In this document: positions 5,074 to 6,646 of the stretch, piece by piece | Numbering within the stretch: the first letter of the stretch is position 1 | Layout: the number at the start of each line of letters is the position of its first letter | DNA from: an uncultured bacterium | GTDB taxonomy: Bacteria > Verrucomicrobiota > Kiritimatiellia > UBA8416 > CALETX01 | DNA length: 6,646 nucleotides | Reading direction: 5' to 3' | Assembly (NCBI GenBank): GCA_937920455.1 | Contig: CALETX010000296.1 | Coordinates: 1 to 6,646 of the forward strand | Made by a program: the position numbers and the translations under genes | Notes under the pieces: model-generated | What the model saw: the letters and a program-made list of their open reading frames with translations, nothing else | The model's database searches: none | Told to the model about the DNA's origin: nothing

Positions 5074-6101
5074 TGTCGCACTTCCTCCGTAGTCGCGGAC
5101 TCGTGAGCCACCCATGTCTTTTTTTGTCCATTGTGTCTCAAGCAGATCTCGACAGATCCTTCCGTCACCTTTGGGGCAAAACGTCGCAATAGACGGCCAA
5201 CTGCGGCAAGCTCCTGCTCTCCGTAAACGCCACGAAGTCCTGCTGTGGGCCCAGGTTTATCCCGAAAGGAGACGACCGGCAGCCAGCCTGTCAACTGCTC
5301 GAGCCGCGCGTTCTCCCCTGCGTTACGTCCCAAGATAACCTTGAGACCTTCATGAATACGAAAGTGTCGTCCAAACGTCGTCAGGCGCGCATCGCGCTCG
5401 TCCCATTCCGGGCAATACCTGAAAACGTCCTTCAGTCGCCTGGCAACAACCGGATCGGTCAGCAGGCATCCGCCGGAAGCACACCCGAAGCCCTCAATCT
5501 TTCGCTCTTTTGCAAGGGTCAGTTGGAGGGTCCTCGCCCGGCCACGCAGGGCTAGCATGCTCTCGCGGCGTATTAGTCCTTCACGCTCGGGAATAGTTGC
5601 CGGCAGAAGGCGCGCACTCAGCGGACGCAACAGCCTGCCAGTCAGTCCACTCTCGCGCTCGATAAGGTCAAGCGCCCTGCGGTGCTGCGACATGGGCCGC
5701 TGCCCAAGCACTTCACCAGTCACTACGCATACGGAACCGGTTTCCATCATAACCTCGGCCGCCCTTCGCAGCATGTAGATGCGGCAGTCTATACAGGGGT
5801 TCAGCCCACGGCCGTATCCAAAACGAGGCCGCTCCACAATCCGAAGATAATCCATCCCTTTTTTCATAACGCGAAGCTTAACTCCCATATTCTGGGCTAC
5901 TCGCGCAGCCAGACTGCATCCGCCCTGCTTCCGAGGGCTGCACGTGCAGAAAGGACTGACGAAGTGCAAAGCCAACACATTCAGTCCTTGATCCAGCATC
6001 AATTTGACAGCGAGAGAACTGTCCAGACCGCCAGAGAGCAACACAACAACCGATGGACGGCTGGTTGCCGCAATGCAGGATGACATTCCGCCCGCGCTCA
6101 T
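5061..6101 (-). CDS. ThiI/MnmA-like PP-loop sulfurtransferase with C-terminal NFACT-R-like domain
   Basis: A 346-residue protein. Residues 17-30 hold the ATP-pyrophosphatase PP-loop (VVVLLSGGLDSSLA), and GEVLGQRPMSQH at 129-140 is the second characteristic motif of ThiI/MnmA-like tRNA thiolases. The C-terminal third has FGRHFRIHEGLKVILGRNAGEN (about 243-264, with RLEQL after it), resembling the NFACT-R fold found in related anaerobe proteins. Cysteines fall in sets: Cys52/Cys54, Cys62, Cys103/Cys106 (NPCIDC), Cys207/Cys212 (CASGGC). Such enzymes adenylate a tRNA uridine and insert sulfur; family members with clustered cysteines can use an Fe-S cluster and free sulfide instead of a persulfide carrier, but this is inferred here. 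The THUMP and rhodanese domains of E. coli ThiI are absent. The start at 6101 is chosen because GGAGGG lies 8 bases upstream and the ATG overlaps the larE stop as ATGA; the upstream frame (to 6209) lies inside larE. Confidence 0.85.
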   Translation of the reverse strand: MSAGGMSSCIAATSRPSVVVLLSGGLDSSLAVKLMLDQGLNVLALHFVSPFCTCSPRKQGGCSLAARVAQNMGVKLRVMKKGMDYLRIVERPRFGYGRGLNPCIDCRIYMLRRAAEVMMETGSVCVVTGEVLGQRPMSQHRRALDLIERESGLTGRLLRPLSARLLPATIPEREGLIRRESMLALRGRARTLQLTLAKERKIEGFGCASGGCLLTDPVVARRLKDVFRYCPEWDERDARLTTFGRHFRIHEGLKVILGRNAGENARLEQLTGWLPVVSFRDKPGPTAGLRGVYGEQELAAVGRLLRRFAPKVTEGSVEICLRHNGQKKTWVAHESATTEEVRQWAI

Positions 6102-6646
6102 ACTGTTGGCCCTCCGCAGCAGCCGGATATTTGAAGCGCCTCGTTCATCGAACCCGTTCGGTAGCCGGACAAATCGAGGCAAACGAATGTGTAGCCTAGC
6201 GCTTTGCATGCCCTGACAAGACGATCGCGCAGACCTTCCTCAGCCGCTATGGCAATGCTACGGGGTTCTAGTTCGATGCGCGCCAGTGCGCCGTGGTCTC
6301 GAACACGAACCATCTGGAATCCCAGTCCACGCACAGCAGCCTCCGCCGCGGCAACACGCGCCAGACGGGCAGGTGTTATTTCCTCACCGTAGGGGATACG
6401 CGAGGCCAGGCAAGCGCAGGCAGGCTGGTCCCAGTTGGGAAGCCCCCTTTCTCTCGCGAGGCGACGAATATCGAGTTTGGTTAATCCGAGTTCATTTAGC
6501 GGGGAACGCACGTTCAACTCGCAAGCTGCAGCATGGCCCGGACGAAAGTCTTTCCGGTCATCCGCATTGAACCCATCCAGAACCACGCTAAGCCTCTCCC
6601 TCTGGCGGATTTTGTCCAGTTGCCGAAACAATTCGCGTTTGCAGTA
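6098..6646 (-). CDS. larE: LarE-family ATP-dependent sulfur transferase (5' end cut by window)
   Basis: The C-terminal 182 residues of a LarE-like PP-loop protein; the N-terminal ATP loop lies beyond the right edge. LarE adenylates and thiolates the pyridinium dicarboxylate precursor of the nickel-pincer cofactor, in many species by giving up its own cysteine sulfur. Numbering from the first visible residue, the family marks are YCKRELF (1-7), DGFNADDRKDFRPG (24-37), VRSPLNELGLTK (46-57) and PACACLASRIPYG (75-87). The cysteine before LASR (Cys79) is the conserved sulfur-donor position, and Cys77 two residues earlier is extra. Further cysteines are Cys42 and the pair in SGCCGG near the C-terminus. 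No larB or larC is visible, so lactate-racemase maturation cannot be confirmed; many LarE homologues lie outside lar operons and may thiolate other substrates. The frame is open to the window edge, so any start near 6631 would be internal. The stop overlaps the next start. Confidence 0.9.
   Translation of the reverse strand, partial: YCKRELFRQLDKIRQRERLSVVLDGFNADDRKDFRPGHAAACELNVRSPLNELGLTKLDIRRLARERGLPNWDQPACACLASRIPYGEEITPARLARVAAAEAAVRGLGFQMVRVRDHGALARIELEPRSIAIAAEEGLRDRLVRACKALGYTFVCLDLSGYRTGSMNEALQISGCCGGPTV
6110..6115 (-). promoter_or_regulatory. Ribosome binding site deciding the ThiI-like start
   Basis: GGAGGG on the minus strand, 8 bases before the ATG at 6101 and inside the 3' end of larE. 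It supports coupled translation through the ATGA overlap at 6098-6101 and argues against the longer upstream reading frame. Confidence 0.75.

Noticed and set aside
6102..6209. Extended N-terminus for the ThiI-like protein
   Set aside because: These codons lie within larE in another frame; the ATG at 6101 has a proper GGAGGG and the ATGA overlap.
1..6646. tRNA/rRNA genes, CRISPR arrays, insertion sequences, riboswitches and intrinsic terminators
   Set aside because: None seen. The gaps between genes are at most about 45 bases and hold only ribosome sites; I saw no stable hairpin followed by a T-run in the transcription direction and no array of repeats.

Overview
The window is a dense block of genes that all read leftward on the minus strand, with no gap over about 45 bases between genes. 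It looks like the middle of a long bacterial sulfur-assimilation operon that is cut at both edges. From 6646 down to 1 the order is: LarE-type sulfur transferase (5' end missing), ThiI/MnmA-like PP-loop protein, APS/PAPS reductase CysH, a small unrecognised protein, a tandem DUF2061 membrane protein, an O-acetylhomoserine sulfhydrylase (MetY family), an exported beta-barrel-like protein, a ThiS-like sulfur carrier, a class I glutamine amidotransferase, and a ThiF/MoeB/HcyF-type E1-like enzyme (3' end missing). Several junctions are 4-base ATGA or GTGA overlaps, and most starts have a strong Shine-Dalgarno sequence, so translational coupling is likely. No promoter or terminator was found; the promoter is probably beyond 6646.

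Organism: the signal peptide plus beta-strand-rich protein at 1546-2301 points to a Gram-negative (diderm) bacterium. Base composition is moderately GC-rich by eye, with the carrier and outer-membrane genes AT-richer than larE and the ThiI-like gene. The ThiI-like protein with an NFACT-R-like tail and the thiocarboxylate-type carrier fit an anaerobe such as a deltaproteobacterium or relative. This taxonomic guess is weak.

How the genes may work together: CysH reduces activated sulfate to sulfite. A sulfite reductase, not in the window, would give sulfide. The E1-like enzyme would adenylate the carrier's C-terminal Gly-Gly, sulfide would turn it into a thiocarboxylate, and the sulfhydrylase would move the sulfur to O-acetylhomoserine to make homocysteine. 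This is the logic of the protein-thiocarboxylate methionine pathway described in Wolinella succinogenes (HcyS, HcyF, HcyD, MetY, Sir). Here it differs in four ways: the carrier has a six-residue tail after its glycines, no JAMM/Mec+-type protease is visible, a glutamine amidotransferase sits between carrier and E1, and an exported barrel-like protein sits between sulfhydrylase and carrier. Upstream, LarE and the ThiI-like enzyme suggest that sulfur insertion into a cofactor or tRNA is co-expressed with sulfur supply.
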